A stretch of 64,000 bases of DNA. Origin: Candidatus Thiosymbion ectosymbiont of Catanema sp. Cochon2018 (lineage in GTDB: Bacteria; Pseudomonadota; Gammaproteobacteria; Chromatiales; Chromatiaceae). The stretch is taken from NCBI GenBank assembly GCA_011392765.1, contig WYCW01000005.1, positions 124,001 to 188,000 of the forward strand, given 5' to 3'. Both the position numbers and the translations under genes were made by a program. Shown here piece by piece: positions 33,759 through 43,860 of this stretch (positions within the stretch are counted from its first letter, which is position 1; each line of letters starts with the position of its first letter). The notes beneath the pieces are model-generated. The model was not told the DNA's origin, ran no database searches, and saw nothing but the letters and a program-made list of their open reading frames with translations.

Positions 33759-35056
33759 AGATTGGCCTGATTGGGAACATGAACAACAACAATTTTGCCA
33801 TGATGCGTTATTTTCGTGATCTGGGGGTAGATGCACATTTGTTATTATATACGAATGATGGTAAAGACACGTTATCCCACTTTAGTCCCGAATCGGATAC
33901 ATGGGAAATTGAGAAGTGGAAACCATACATTCACCAGACAGATATTCCGAATGCGCCGATTGCCGCATTGGATTTTCCCTTCTCGTGGCTGATGTGCATT
34001 CGCGCATGGATACGGTACAAGATAGGACGTCAAGAAACCTTTGTTCCTGCGGTATCAAAGCATCAAGTTAAATGTGCGTACAAAGGGTATGATCGATTAA
34101 TAGCATCGGGGATCACTCCTGCGACCCTCGTCAGGATACACAAGGAACTTGATATATTTTATCCATATTCCATTAACGTTGAGTTTCTCTATACTGGTGA
34201 ATTTGTTAAACTCGTTTCATCAACAAGCAGATTTTCAACCTATATTTTCAATAAAATTCAGAAGCGGCAGGCCGATGGGATTCGTCTTGCTTCTAACACA
34301 TTAAACTATGAGCCCGGGATTACAGAAGCAGCTCTTCAAAGCATTGGTGTAAATCCAGTTAGGCTTCCTACCCCAATAGTCTATTCAGGCGAGAAATTTC
34401 CTGCTGCATCGCCAAACAGCTTGTTGGCCAATACTGAAAAATTAATCGAAGAATCCTCTATTAGTTTGCTACATCATGCAAGGTTGCTCTGGAAAAATAA
34501 CGGCCAATTTACTAACGAGGAATGGCGTTCTGAGAACAAGAATTCACACTGGGTGATTCGGGCATTCTCTGACTTTATTCTAGCCAGGCCGAATGCTAAG
34601 CCTCGATTATTCATAATTGAATATGGGCCAGACATTGAGGCTACAAAAGAACTTATTTCGCAACTCGGTATATCTAAATATGTAACGTGGTTGCCTAAAA
34701 TGCAGCGCCGCGAATTGATGTGGTTGCTGTCTCGTGTTTCAATCGGAGTTGGCGAGTTCCTCGATGTTCCGAAAATGGTGTGGGGTGGTACGGGATGGGA
34801 AACACTTGCATCGGGAAAACCATTTCTTCAAGGATTTAACTTTAAGCAGGGTGCGTTCGAGCAGATATTCGATTATCCGCCGCCTCCCATGCTCCCGGTT
34901 AGGAAACAAGAGGATGTATTTTTTCACCTACTAGACATGGCCGATAACCCTAATAATCTAGAACAGATTGGGCAAGAAGCTAAGGAGTGGTTCAACCGCA
35001 ACAACGGTATTGGACTAGCTAAGCAGTGGTTGGAATTGCTTGTGAAACCAAATTGA
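33755..35056 (+). CDS. Glycosyltransferase-like protein (GT-B, family uncertain)
   Basis: 433 residues, cytosolic or peripheral. The start [22 protein letters not shown] is usual for GT-B enzymes in sugar loci; the C-terminal half has RLFIIEYGPDIEATKELISQ, GISKYVTWLPKMQRRELMWL and VWGGTGWETLASGKPFLQGF, the position of the GT4 donor-binding Glu region. Sequence is divergent and the sugar unknown. ATGA overlap with hisF puts it in the same operon. Confidence 0.7.
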   Translation: MKIGLIGNMNNNNFAMMRYFRDLGVDAHLLLYTNDGKDTLSHFSPESDTWEIEKWKPYIHQTDIPNAPIAALDFPFSWLMCIRAWIRYKIGRQETFVPAVSKHQVKCAYKGYDRLIASGITPATLVRIHKELDIFYPYSINVEFLYTGEFVKLVSSTSRFSTYIFNKIQKRQADGIRLASNTLNYEPGITEAALQSIGVNPVRLPTPIVYSGEKFPAASPNSLLANTEKLIEESSISLLHHARLLWKNNGQFTNEEWRSENKNSHWVIRAFSDFILARPNAKPRLFIIEYGPDIEATKELISQLGISKYVTWLPKMQRRELMWLLSRVSIGVGEFLDVPKMVWGGTGWETLASGKPFLQGFNFKQGAFEQIFDYPPPPMLPVRKQEDVFFHLLDMADNPNNLEQIGQEAKEWFNRNNGIGLAKQWLELLVKPN

Positions 35057-35095
35057 CGATGAAACCAGCGTTAGAAATTGATTTAAGATTATAGC

Positions 35096-36649
35096 ATGAC
35101 AAAAGAGAAGATAGGTACTCCAGCAGTTTTGTCTCATCAAGGGCGCCTTGGATTTCTACTCAAGGACTCTACTCTATACGGAGGTGCGGCAGCAGTCAAC
35201 AAGGCATTTTCACTGCTCACCTTTCCGCTGCTGGCAAGACATTTCTCAGTTGTCGAGTATGGGGTAGTTGATTTTTTTCTTGTACTAGCTGGTTCTTTGT
35301 CGGTTCTTTTCATTTTCGGGCAGGACTCGGCTGTCGCCCGCTTTTTTTATGAACACGAAGAGACTTCAGCGCGGTGCCAGTTGATCTCGCAGTCCCTTGT
35401 CTTCCAGTTGATTGGCCTTGTTTTGCTTTTGCCTCTGCTTTGGTTTGGAGCGGATTGGTTGACGTCATTGCTGATCGAAGCAACGGACCGGGTGTTGCTA
35501 TTCAAAATCGTTTTGTTACAATTACCTTTTGCATTACTGATTAACTTCTCGCAGAATCTGCTTAAATGGACTTTTGCCCGAACATGTTTTTTGATCATGT
35601 CGCTGGGTTTTACAGTGGTACAGGCTTTGCTGTTGATAGTAGCAGTATTGATTTTCAAGATAGATGTGTGGGGAATTCTAGTTGTCAGTTTGATTGCCAG
35701 CGTGTTTTTTGGTTCCTTGGGGCTGTTCTTTGTGAGGCAATGGCTAACGTTGCCTAAGGACTTTCATCGCCTTAGGGAGATGCTGCCATTTGCCATTCCC
35801 TATGGGGTAATCTGTGTTGCGGGTGCCTTTTCGCCGACGCTCGAACGGACCTTGACTGACGGCTTGCTTGGTGCAGAAGACTTAGGCTTGTATGCAGTGG
35901 CTACCAAAATTGCCATGCTCATTGGCTTGATGGTGAGCGCATTTCAGACCGCGTGGGGTCCGTTTTCACTTTCTCTCTACAAACAGGCCGACGCCGGGTA
36001 CACCTACAACTGGGTATTGAAACTGTTTACGCTGGGGATGTGCGTAGCTGTGTTGGTATTGACCATGTTGGCACAACCACTTATTCATATTCTGGCTACT
36101 GATCGGTACAGCGGTGCGGTAATTGTGGTCTTCCCTTTGGTGATGGGGCTTGCAATCCAGGCGACCAGTTGGATCACAGAGATCGGCATTGGGATTTCTA
36201 AACGTAGCTACCTTAGTCTTTACTCCCAATTGGCAGCAATTGCTTCGACTTTGGTTGGAATATGGTTCTTTGCAACTATATTCGGTTTGTTCGGGGTAGG
36301 CTTAGGCGTGCTACTGGGGTATTTCGTCAAGGCACTGATTGCATCGTGGCTGGCACAATACGCCTATCAGTTATCCTGGCAATACAAGCCAGTGATTTTG
36401 TTAATGACAACCACGCTTGTACTCGGCTTGGCAGCCACTTGGCTTGGTCAGCAGTTTGGCGCAGTCGCTTCCAATTTGTTGTTGGTGGCGAGTTTGTTGA
36501 TCGTGTTACTTATGAGTTGGGGGTTGCTGCTGGATAAGTTGGAGCAGGAGCGGGTGCGGAATGCTTTGAGAAGTCTAACGAGGCTTCGCCTCAGACCGAC
36601 CAGGTTGGGTAACGAACCGCACCGAAGAACCACGGATAGACATGGATAA
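35096..36649 (+). CDS. wzx: Wzx-type lipid-linked oligosaccharide flippase
   Basis: 517 residues with about 12-14 membrane segments (for example VFQLIGLVLLLPLLWFGADW, LVVSLIASVFFGSLGLFFV, LLLVASLLIVLLMSWGLLL). The N-terminal KDSTLYGGAAAVNKAFSLLTFPLLARHFS is the classic polysaccharide-synthesis MATE-like start. It moves undecaprenyl-linked repeat units across the inner membrane. The last ~20 residues (RLRPTRLGNEPHRRTTDRHG) come from repeat DNA and a hairpin and replace or extend the natural end. Confidence 0.88.
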   Translation: MTKEKIGTPAVLSHQGRLGFLLKDSTLYGGAAAVNKAFSLLTFPLLARHFSVVEYGVVDFFLVLAGSLSVLFIFGQDSAVARFFYEHEETSARCQLISQSLVFQLIGLVLLLPLLWFGADWLTSLLIEATDRVLLFKIVLLQLPFALLINFSQNLLKWTFARTCFLIMSLGFTVVQALLLIVAVLIFKIDVWGILVVSLIASVFFGSLGLFFVRQWLTLPKDFHRLREMLPFAIPYGVICVAGAFSPTLERTLTDGLLGAEDLGLYAVATKIAMLIGLMVSAFQTAWGPFSLSLYKQADAGYTYNWVLKLFTLGMCVAVLVLTMLAQPLIHILATDRYSGAVIVVFPLVMGLAIQATSWITEIGIGISKRSYLSLYSQLAAIASTLVGIWFFATIFGLFGVGLGVLLGYFVKALIASWLAQYAYQLSWQYKPVILLMTTTLVLGLAATWLGQQFGAVASNLLLVASLLIVLLMSWGLLLDKLEQERVRNALRSLTRLRLRPTRLGNEPHRRTTDRHG

Positions 36650-36692
36650 ACACGGATCACAATCCGTGTTTATCCATGTCTATCCGTGGTTC
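36627..36692. repeat. Perfect 31-bp inverted repeat at the wzx end
   Basis: GAACCACGGATAGACATGGA begins the left arm (36627-36657), which pairs perfectly with 36662-36692 around a 4-base loop. Each arm holds two related units (ACGGATAGAC, ATGGATAAAC). The left arm encodes the last wzx codons. It could act as a terminator-like hairpin but has no T-tract; it looks like a dispersed repeat. Confidence 0.88.
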
Positions 36693-36734
36693 AAAGGATT
36701 TGCGATTCCCGCCCAACAAGAGGCAGAAATGCTT

Positions 36735-36793
36735 TTGTGCAGTGCATAAACTTGACTCATATGTAAAGATGCAGATCCCTCAAGGAATCCTAG
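36735..36793 (-). repeat. Shared intergenic element, copy B (inverted)
   Basis: Reverse complement of the element at 11546-11603: CTAGGATTCCTTGAGGGA, ATCTTTACATATGAGTCAAG, then TTATGCACTGCACAA. Further along the same strand, CGGTCTGAGGCGAAGCCTCG (36584-36603) also matches copy A's flank, so the homologous stretch spans about 200 bases with different hairpins in the middle. Confidence 0.75.
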
Positions 36794-36840
36794 TGCTTTT
36801 ACATTTTACCCATCTATAAGGTTTCTACTGGTATATCAAT

Positions 36841-37668
36841 ATGGCATTTTCTGACGATACGGATCGATTCGCTTTTGGTGCTAACTGGTCACGTTTCCTT
36901 GCTGTTCTGGATGTTGAGCGGATACGCGAGGCAGAAGCTTCGCTTCGTGAAATGCTTGATGTTGAAACTTTATCAGGTAAACGTTTTTTAGATATTGGAT
37001 CAGGTAGCGGGCTTTTCAGCCTCGCCGCGCGCCAGCTTGATGCATCTGTGCATTCATTTGACTACGACCATCAGTCAGTGGCTTGTACTGAAGAATTGCG
37101 ACGGCGGTATTTTCCGGATGATCCCAACTGGCAGGTCGAACGGGGTAGTGCTTTGGATGCAGCTTATCTCGACAAGCTGGGTGAATTCGATGTCATCTAT
37201 TCCTGGGGTGTCCTGCACCACACTGGCGCGATGTGGCTCGGTATCGAAAATGCTATTGGACGTGTTGCGGAGGGGGGGCAACTGTTTATTGCTCTATACA
37301 ACGATCAGGGCGTTAAGTCGCGTCTTTGGTGGTTGATCAAATATCTCTACAACAAGTTGCCACGCCCATTGAACACGGTTTACGCCTACTGCCTGGGTTT
37401 GGTTGTAAACCTGCTCAATATCCTGAAATACACCCTCAAGCTTAAACCCATGACTGCTATTCGACCTCTGCTTGAGTACAAGAAAAAACGCGGCATGAGT
37501 GTGATACACGATTTGATTGATTGGATCGGGGGCTTTCCTTACGAGTTCGTCCGCTACGACGTGCTCGAAGAGTATATGCGGGCACGAGGATTTGAATTGG
37601 TGCTCGGTAAACAGGCGACAAGTCTGGGGTGTCACGAGATGGTGTTTAGGAAGCGCGTAAGGGTCTAA
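36841..37668 (+). CDS. SAM-dependent methyltransferase
   Basis: 275 residues, class I fold. Motif I GKRFLDIGSGSGLFSLAARQ near residue 45, motif II SFDYDHQSV, post-motifs FDVIYSWGVLHHTGAMW and EGGQLFIALYNDQG. A basic helical insert (KLPRPLNTVYAYCLGLVVNL) may touch the membrane. It resembles methyltransferases often found in O-antigen loci that act on sugars or lipid-linked glycans. It starts a new run of genes after the repeat-rich gap. Confidence 0.83.
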   Translation: MAFSDDTDRFAFGANWSRFLAVLDVERIREAEASLREMLDVETLSGKRFLDIGSGSGLFSLAARQLDASVHSFDYDHQSVACTEELRRRYFPDDPNWQVERGSALDAAYLDKLGEFDVIYSWGVLHHTGAMWLGIENAIGRVAEGGQLFIALYNDQGVKSRLWWLIKYLYNKLPRPLNTVYAYCLGLVVNLLNILKYTLKLKPMTAIRPLLEYKKKRGMSVIHDLIDWIGGFPYEFVRYDVLEEYMRARGFELVLGKQATSLGCHEMVFRKRVRV

Positions 37669-37673
37669 TCCGT

Positions 37674-39602
37674 ATGTGTGGCATCGCTGGATTTTTCGAG
37701 CCATCAGGCTTTGGCTATGCGGAGGCTGAAGCGATCGCAATCAAGATGCGTGATCGTCTGATCCACCGAGGACCGGATGATGCGGGTGTTTGGTTGGATG
37801 GTTCGGTCGGTATCGCCATGGCCCACCGTAGATTGTCAATCCTGGACTTATCGCCTGCTGGGCATCAGCCGATGATTTCTACATCAGGGTGTTTTGTATT
37901 GGTGTTTAATGGCGAGATCTACAACCACCAAACTATTAGGCGGATGGTGGAAGATACAAGGAATGGAGAGTGGCGGGGGCATTCTGATACGGAAACTTTG
38001 TTGGAGGCAATTGAGCTTTGGGGCGTTGAACAGACGCTCAATAAATCCGTAGGCATGTTCGCCCTAGCTTTGTGGGATCGCCAGGAACGTTGTCTGACGC
38101 TAGCACGCGACCGCATGGGCGAAAAGCCGCTTTACTACGGCTGGCAGAGAGGGACACTGTTATTTGGCTCGGAACTCAAAGCGTTGCGCACCCATCCCGC
38201 TTTTGCCTCAGAGATCGAACGTGACGTGCTCCCTTTGTACCTGCGCCATGGTTACATCCCAGCCCCTTGGAGCGTATGGCGTGGAATTCGCAAGCTGCTA
38301 CCGGGCTGCACAGTATCGTTCACAGTCCAAAACACGAACGTTTTTCCAGAACCAAAACCCTATTGGTCGTTTGCGGATACCGTGCAACAAGGCATTAGCA
38401 CTCCGTTTACCGGAGGCGACATCGAAGCAATCGATGCACTTGAAAGCGTGTTGGGTGATGCGGTAACAAGACAGATGGTCGCCGATGTCCCCCTTGGCGC
38501 CTTTCTATCTGGTGGGATCGACTCTTCGACCGTGGTGGCCTTGATGCAGGCGCAGTCCAGTCGCCCTGTTCGGACCTTTTCGATCGGGTTTGATGAGACG
38601 AGTTATAACGAGGCGCCTCATGCCAAGGCCATGGCAAGCCATCTCGGTACCGATCATACAGAGCTGTATATCCAGTCCGCGCATGCGCAGGCAGTGATTC
38701 CTCGTTTGCCCCAATATTATGACGAGCCGTTTGGGGATTCGTCGGCGATACCGACCTTCCTCGTCGCTGAGTTGGCCCAGCAGCATGTGACTGTGGCACT
38801 GAGTGGAGATGGCGGGGATGAGCTCTTTGGAGGCTATGGGCGCTATTTCAATAGCAAGGCAAGGCGTCTTTGGCAACTCAGTCAGAGATTTCCCAAGCCA
38901 GTTTCGCGCTGGCTACCAATGTTGATGGGGAGATCCGTATCGCCATTCGGCGCCATCGGGGCCAAGGTTGCACAGCGCATGGAAATGATTGCTGATCTTT
39001 CGGGTTGTGACGATCACCCTGCCTACTATGAACGGATGACAAGCCAATGGTACCACTTGCCCACAGCTTTTCAGCCGAGTGGACTTCCTTACGGGCTGAA
39101 TGCAAATTTGGTTAAGAGTATCCAGCCATCGCTTCTTCAGATGATGGCGATCGATAGCGTCACCTACTTTCCTGATGACATCCTTGTAAAGGTGGATCGG
39201 GCAGCGATGGCTGTATCGCTGGAGACACGCGTACCACTGCTGGATCATCGGGTTGTCGAGTTGGCCTGGCAATTACCGACGAATTTGAAAGCCAAGGATG
39301 GGGTAGGTAAGTGGATCCTTCGTCAAGTGCTGTACCGATACGCACCTAAGGAATTGATTGAGCGTCCGAAGATGGGTTTTGGTGTGCCGGTAGACGCCTG
39401 GATACGTGGTCCACTACGTGACTGGGCCGAAACCCTGCTGAATGAAAAATCCCTTGTGGCTGGAGGTTTCTTAGACCCGGGACCAATCCGCCACCGTTGG
39501 AAGCAACATCTCGATGGACATTTGAATTGGCGAGATAGTCTCTGGCTAGTGTTGATGTGGCAGGCGTGGCAACAGGAAACGAATTTGCACAATGACTCAT
39601 GA
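37674..39602 (+). CDS. asnB: Asparagine synthase (glutamine-hydrolysing) family, copy 2
   Basis: 642 residues. Cys2 nucleophile (MCGIAGFFEP), LIHRGPDDAGVWLDGSVGIA, RRLSILDLSPAGHQPM; synthetase domain with LGAFLSGGIDSSTVVALMQA, LSGDGGDELFGGYGRY and RPKMGFGVPVDAWIRG. A full-length, apparently intact member, clearly different from copy 1 at 24.7 kb. In capsule loci such enzymes amidate uronic acids. It overlaps the next gene by 11 bases. Confidence 0.9.
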   Translation: MCGIAGFFEPSGFGYAEAEAIAIKMRDRLIHRGPDDAGVWLDGSVGIAMAHRRLSILDLSPAGHQPMISTSGCFVLVFNGEIYNHQTIRRMVEDTRNGEWRGHSDTETLLEAIELWGVEQTLNKSVGMFALALWDRQERCLTLARDRMGEKPLYYGWQRGTLLFGSELKALRTHPAFASEIERDVLPLYLRHGYIPAPWSVWRGIRKLLPGCTVSFTVQNTNVFPEPKPYWSFADTVQQGISTPFTGGDIEAIDALESVLGDAVTRQMVADVPLGAFLSGGIDSSTVVALMQAQSSRPVRTFSIGFDETSYNEAPHAKAMASHLGTDHTELYIQSAHAQAVIPRLPQYYDEPFGDSSAIPTFLVAELAQQHVTVALSGDGGDELFGGYGRYFNSKARRLWQLSQRFPKPVSRWLPMLMGRSVSPFGAIGAKVAQRMEMIADLSGCDDHPAYYERMTSQWYHLPTAFQPSGLPYGLNANLVKSIQPSLLQMMAIDSVTYFPDDILVKVDRAAMAVSLETRVPLLDHRVVELAWQLPTNLKAKDGVGKWILRQVLYRYAPKELIERPKMGFGVPVDAWIRGPLRDWAETLLNEKSLVAGGFLDPGPIRHRWKQHLDGHLNWRDSLWLVLMWQAWQQETNLHNDS

Positions 39603-41052
39603 AGCTTTGATATCCCTACAAGTTTCTGGCGGTACTGGTGTCAAAACAGAGCTGCGTTCAGCTTCTGTCAGCATCTGGAGCTTGCTATTCTGGAGCATCG
39701 GCCTATTTGCCAACCTTCTGGCCTATCAGTCACCCATGCCGTTGATCGCGGCTTTATTGATATTGGCCGTGTGCTCTCCCTGGTTGCACTTTACTCCGAT
39801 TGGTGGCGTATGGGAGCGTCGTGTATTTTACCGCGTTTTCGCTGCCGGGTTTGCCGCCTTGGGTATTGCCGGAATCTATGCCGAGTGGATGGGCGATCCC
39901 TCTCAGTTAACCAGCGATGCAAGCGGTTTCTATGACTTGGCCGTAGCTTCCGGTGGTTTATCCTCGTCACTTGGGGAGTTACGAGCAATCTCCGAAGGAG
40001 CCCTTGTGATTATTATGTGGCAGCGGTTTTACGATTTTTTTGCTGTCCTAGGATTCGAGAAGTTGCGTTACATCGGTCTGCTGCTTAACGTCATCGCCGT
40101 GGCCTCTAGCGGACTGGTAGCCGTAAAGATCGCCCGTCTATTCTACGGCCTGGATAGGCATCGATTGCAACGCTTGGTGCTTCTCTTCTCCACCTGTGGG
40201 CTGTTCTGGTTGTTCATGGGTATCCATCTGCGGGATTGCATGGTCTTATTGGGCGTCACGCTGCTTCTTTATGTTTGGTCAACCTTTTTGGTACGGCCAG
40301 AAATAGGCGCGAAACTATGGGTGGTAATAAGCTTTACAATTCTGGGGGTTCTTTTTTTTGGTTTATTTCGAACCGCATTTGCCTTTGTACCGATCGCATT
40401 GTTGTTTGCTGGCGTTGCAGCGCTGATGTGGGGGCGTTTACAGTCCGGCAAGCGTTGGGTTTCCTACCTATTGGTCGGTTCGGGATTTGCCGCTCTGATT
40501 CCGGTTTGGAGTCTTTACGGAGAGGCGATTCAACTTACCTTGATTAGGGGATTTGATCTCTATAGCGAGTATTCCGCAGAGATTCATAACGCATCGTCAC
40601 TAGGTATGACGTTGATTGTCAGTCAGCCTCTACCTATTCGTTTGGTGCTTGGCTCTGTTTATCTGTTTGTATTCCCAATCCCAGTTTGGTCGGGTTTTCA
40701 ACTCGAATCGGCGTACCCACTATTTAAAAGTCTGAATGCCATCTATTTTTACTTTCTACTCCCTTTTCTAGTCATCTCATTTCGAGTTTTATGGCGTGAT
40801 GCCTTCAGTCGTACCCCGTTACGCCTCTTTTTTTGGTTCTGTTTGTTTGGATTCACCCTGAGTATTGCAGGTACTAGTCTTGAAACACGCCATTTCGGCG
40901 CCTTCTTCGTTGCTCCCATGGTGTTGGCACTGGAACCCGACATGCGAATACGGTGGGTTCGCCTCGCCTATCGCCGACTATTGGGTTTGCTGCTTGCGTC
41001 TATGGCAGGCGTCCATGTTCTTTGGGCCGCTCTGAAGCTCTTACAAGCCTGA
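39592..41052 (+). CDS. Polytopic membrane protein, candidate Wzy polymerase
   Basis: 486 residues with about 10-11 membrane segments (VSIWSLLFWSIGLFANLL, LWVVISFTILGVLFFGLF, AFVPIALLFAGVAALMWG, LPFLVISFRVLW). A large extracytoplasmic loop lies around residues 100-140 (DPSQLTSDASGFYDLAVASG). The segment GLFWLFMGIHLRDCMVLLG recalls oligosaccharide polymerases, whose sequences are poorly conserved. Location between asnB and a glycosyltransferase gene suits Wzy. It could instead be a GT-C enzyme. No enzyme motif is firm. Confidence 0.6.
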   Translation: MTHEALISLQVSGGTGVKTELRSASVSIWSLLFWSIGLFANLLAYQSPMPLIAALLILAVCSPWLHFTPIGGVWERRVFYRVFAAGFAALGIAGIYAEWMGDPSQLTSDASGFYDLAVASGGLSSSLGELRAISEGALVIIMWQRFYDFFAVLGFEKLRYIGLLLNVIAVASSGLVAVKIARLFYGLDRHRLQRLVLLFSTCGLFWLFMGIHLRDCMVLLGVTLLLYVWSTFLVRPEIGAKLWVVISFTILGVLFFGLFRTAFAFVPIALLFAGVAALMWGRLQSGKRWVSYLLVGSGFAALIPVWSLYGEAIQLTLIRGFDLYSEYSAEIHNASSLGMTLIVSQPLPIRLVLGSVYLFVFPIPVWSGFQLESAYPLFKSLNAIYFYFLLPFLVISFRVLWRDAFSRTPLRLFFWFCLFGFTLSIAGTSLETRHFGAFFVAPMVLALEPDMRIRWVRLAYRRLLGLLLASMAGVHVLWAALKLLQA

Positions 41053-41056
41053 TGAT

Positions 41057-42187
41057 ATGAAGATCCTCTGCGTAATTGATTCCCTTGGATCGGGCGGCGC
41101 TCAACGGCAGATGAGCTACCTTGTGTCCGGCTTGAAAGGGCGTGGCCACGATGTTTCGTTATTTCTTTATCATCCTGGCGAAAAGAACTTTTACCCTGAG
41201 CTGGATGGTCAAAATATACCCATCATCAGAGCCAAGCGGAAACGTCCGCTAGGGTTTGATTGGTCGGTTGTGCGGCAACTGAGGGGCAGCCTTGCTCAAG
41301 GGGTTGAAGGTGTTATCAGCTTTCAACCAACGGCTCATATCTATGTTTTGTTTGCAAAATCATTTGTCCGAAATATTAGGTGGATTGCGGGTGAGCGTAC
41401 ACCGAGATTACCAACATCCAGCTTGAGGGGTGTGCTCACTCGATGCGCCTATCATCTGTGTGATGTTATCGTTACTAATAGTTTTTATCAGGCCGAGTTG
41501 CTCACACAGATATGGGGTTTGCAAAAAAAGGTTTACACCGTTTGGAACGGTTTTCCATTATTTCCCGAAGCACCACAAACTTCATTTATCAGCAACACAT
41601 TGACATGCGTTTTGGTAGTGGGTCGCGTTAGTGCAGAAAAGAATGGCCTGAGACTGATGCAAGCCTTGTCTCTGTTTTATCGTCGCCATGATTGGTTGCC
41701 TGACATTCGTTGGGCCGGGCGTCGTGACACAGATGCCGTTGCGGCGGCTTATCAGCAGGAGATGGATGCGTTCCTCGCCGATCGACCAGAACTTGCCACC
41801 CATTGGACCTGGCTTGGTGAAGTGCGTGATGTTCAACGCCTGTATGCGGAAAGCGGCGTTTTGTTCATGCCAAGCCTGTATGAAGGGTTACCCAACGCGG
41901 TCTGCGAGGCAATGATTGCGGGGTGTCCGGTGATCGCTTCCGACGTTTGTGATCACCCCCGTTTGTTGGGCCAGGAAGAACGTGGTCTGCTGTGCAACCC
42001 GAGTTCAGTCGCATCAATCTGCGGTGCACTCGAACGCTTCCTTGCTATGATGCCAGAGGAGCGGGCAGAGATAACAGCAAGCGCAAGACGTTTTGCACAG
42101 GAGCATCTCTCACTCGAACGGATGGCTCGTGACTATGAGACCCTTCTTTGTACAGATTCGAAGGAAGAAGTTTCATGTGCGGAATAG
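41057..42187 (+). CDS. Glycosyltransferase family 4
   Basis: 376 residues, GT-B retaining. MKILCVIDSLGSGGAQRQMS with the glycine-rich acceptor loop; LVVGRVSAEKNGLRLMQAL starts the donor domain; the EX7E motif lies in MPSLYEGLPNAVCEAMIAGC and is followed by PVIASDV. It adds one sugar of the repeat unit at the cytosolic membrane face. It overlaps the broken asnB gene (start 42175) by 13 bases. Confidence 0.9.
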   Translation: MKILCVIDSLGSGGAQRQMSYLVSGLKGRGHDVSLFLYHPGEKNFYPELDGQNIPIIRAKRKRPLGFDWSVVRQLRGSLAQGVEGVISFQPTAHIYVLFAKSFVRNIRWIAGERTPRLPTSSLRGVLTRCAYHLCDVIVTNSFYQAELLTQIWGLQKKVYTVWNGFPLFPEAPQTSFISNTLTCVLVVGRVSAEKNGLRLMQALSLFYRRHDWLPDIRWAGRRDTDAVAAAYQQEMDAFLADRPELATHWTWLGEVRDVQRLYAESGVLFMPSLYEGLPNAVCEAMIAGCPVIASDVCDHPRLLGQEERGLLCNPSSVASICGALERFLAMMPEERAEITASARRFAQEHLSLERMARDYETLLCTDSKEEVSCAE

Positions 42188-43017
42188 CCGGGCTCAAGAT
42201 AAGGTCAGATTTTTCACCAGATATCGCGGTACTGAAACAGCACATCGCAACCATGACCGCCACGCTGGCCGCTCGCGGACCGGACGCATCGGGTCATAAA
42301 GTGATTCCGCCCATCTGATGTGTCGGCAATTGACAGGAAAGATCAAGGTGGTGCTGCAGGGGGACGGCGGGGATGAGTTGTTTGCCGGTTACCGGCGCTA
42401 TGCGGTACTGCGTGATGCGCATTGGTGGCGGCTCTGGCCGCAGGCATTGTCGCCGTTGGTGCACGCCAGTGGGCACCTTGGCCGCCGCTTCGTTCGCATG
42501 GCCGATTCCGTGGGTAACCCGGACCCGGCACTTCGCATAGCGTTTCTGCTCACGGTTGAAACGCTGAATAATCCACTTGAGGCGGTGTTCTTGCCCGAGC
42601 GTCAGAGAGAGTTGGCTGAAAATACTGATCCTTTCTTGGCTTACCGCCAGGTAGCGGAACGGTTTCAGAAATACGACCCGGTATAACAGATGTTATTGAC
42701 TGATCTCACTTCTCACTATATAATTGCCCGCGCAGTTCTTGATAAAGGTTGATCGTGTAACAATGGCGGCTGGCATAGAAGCGCGTGTGCCGTTGCTGAT
42801 GAGAGGTGAGGTGGACCCCAACCATTGGACAGTCAGGAGCCAAAAATAAGTTAAGAACGGAGAGCGATTCTTGCGAGTCTTATTTCAGATAAAGAGTAGT
42901 AGATGATAGCCTCATGAGTCAAGTTGTTTTTCGATGGAAATGACAAGAATACTTGTGAGTGCACGATGAGAAATGACAGAACGAAACCTTTTCCATTGCA
43001 TAGGAGCGCAAGATGGT

Positions 43018-43860
43018 TTATGGTATCTGACATTCATGAGAAGAGTGAACCTGTGCCGGTGTGAGCCCATCTAAGGCGCTGTGTGGACGTTCGTGATTAT
43101 AAAAGTGGAAGTATTGCTCCAGCCCATGGTAAAGCGGTAAGACGTTCTGGTAGTCCTTGCGGTAGATGTCTTCGTACTTGACACTACGCCATAACCGTTC
43201 AATGAAGACATTGTCGAGTGCCCGACCGCGCCCATCCATGCTGATCAGGATCTCCCGATCGAGCAGGCAGCGGGTGAACTCGGTACTGGTAAACTGGCTG
43301 CCTTGGTCGGTGTTGAAGATCACCGGATGAGCGTTCTGGAGAGCCGCCTCCAACAGACTGACACAAAATAGATGATCGCGCGTATTCGACAGCTCCCAGG
43401 CAATGACGTAGCGACTGTACCAGTCGATGATGGCCGCCAGGTACATGAAGCCGGTGGCCATCGGGATGTCGGTGATGTCCGTGGACCACACGAGGTTGGC
43501 GCCTGATAGCTCCAGGCCCTGGAGGAGGTAGGGGTAGACTTTATGGGCCGAGTGAGGGCGGCTGGTGTGAGGCCCGGGAACCGTGCCCTGGATGCCCATG
43601 AGGGCCCTCAGGCGCTGTACGCGCTTGCGGTTGACGAGATGACCCTGATGCCTCAGCCAACGCGTCATCTGGCGACTCCCAGAGAAGGGCGTGCGTAAGT
43701 ATTGCTCGTCAATGAGCCGCAGATACATCAGGTTTTGCTCGGATTCAGTCCCACAGGGCATGTGATAATAGCTCGAACGGCTCAGACCGATCAGCGCGCA
43801 TTGCTGGGTAATGCTCAGGTCGGGATGCTGAGGCTCAATCGACAGGCGCCGACTATTCAC
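43018..43860 (-). CDS. IS3-family transposase OrfB (integrase catalytic core)
   Basis: 280 residues. SITQQCALIGLSRSSYYHMP is the N-terminal helix-turn-helix region; the DDE core has WSTDITDIPMATGFMYLAAI, ALQNAHPVIFNTDQGSQFTS and FIERLWRSVKYEDIY, with HERPHSALDGLTP at the end. It overlaps orfA by 8 bases at an A9 tract (plus-strand T run near 43871), the usual -1 frameshift site that makes OrfAB. The frame is complete, so the element may be active. Confidence 0.9.
   Translation of the reverse strand: MNSRRLSIEPQHPDLSITQQCALIGLSRSSYYHMPCGTESEQNLMYLRLIDEQYLRTPFSGSRQMTRWLRHQGHLVNRKRVQRLRALMGIQGTVPGPHTSRPHSAHKVYPYLLQGLELSGANLVWSTDITDIPMATGFMYLAAIIDWYSRYVIAWELSNTRDHLFCVSLLEAALQNAHPVIFNTDQGSQFTSTEFTRCLLDREILISMDGRGRALDNVFIERLWRSVKYEDIYRKDYQNVLPLYHGLEQYFHFYNHERPHSALDGLTPAQVHSSHECQIP

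Noticed and set aside
42896-42930. Possible third copy of the shared intergenic element (ATGAGTCAAGTT)
   Set aside because: Only about 12 bases match and they lie inside the IS3 element; likely chance.
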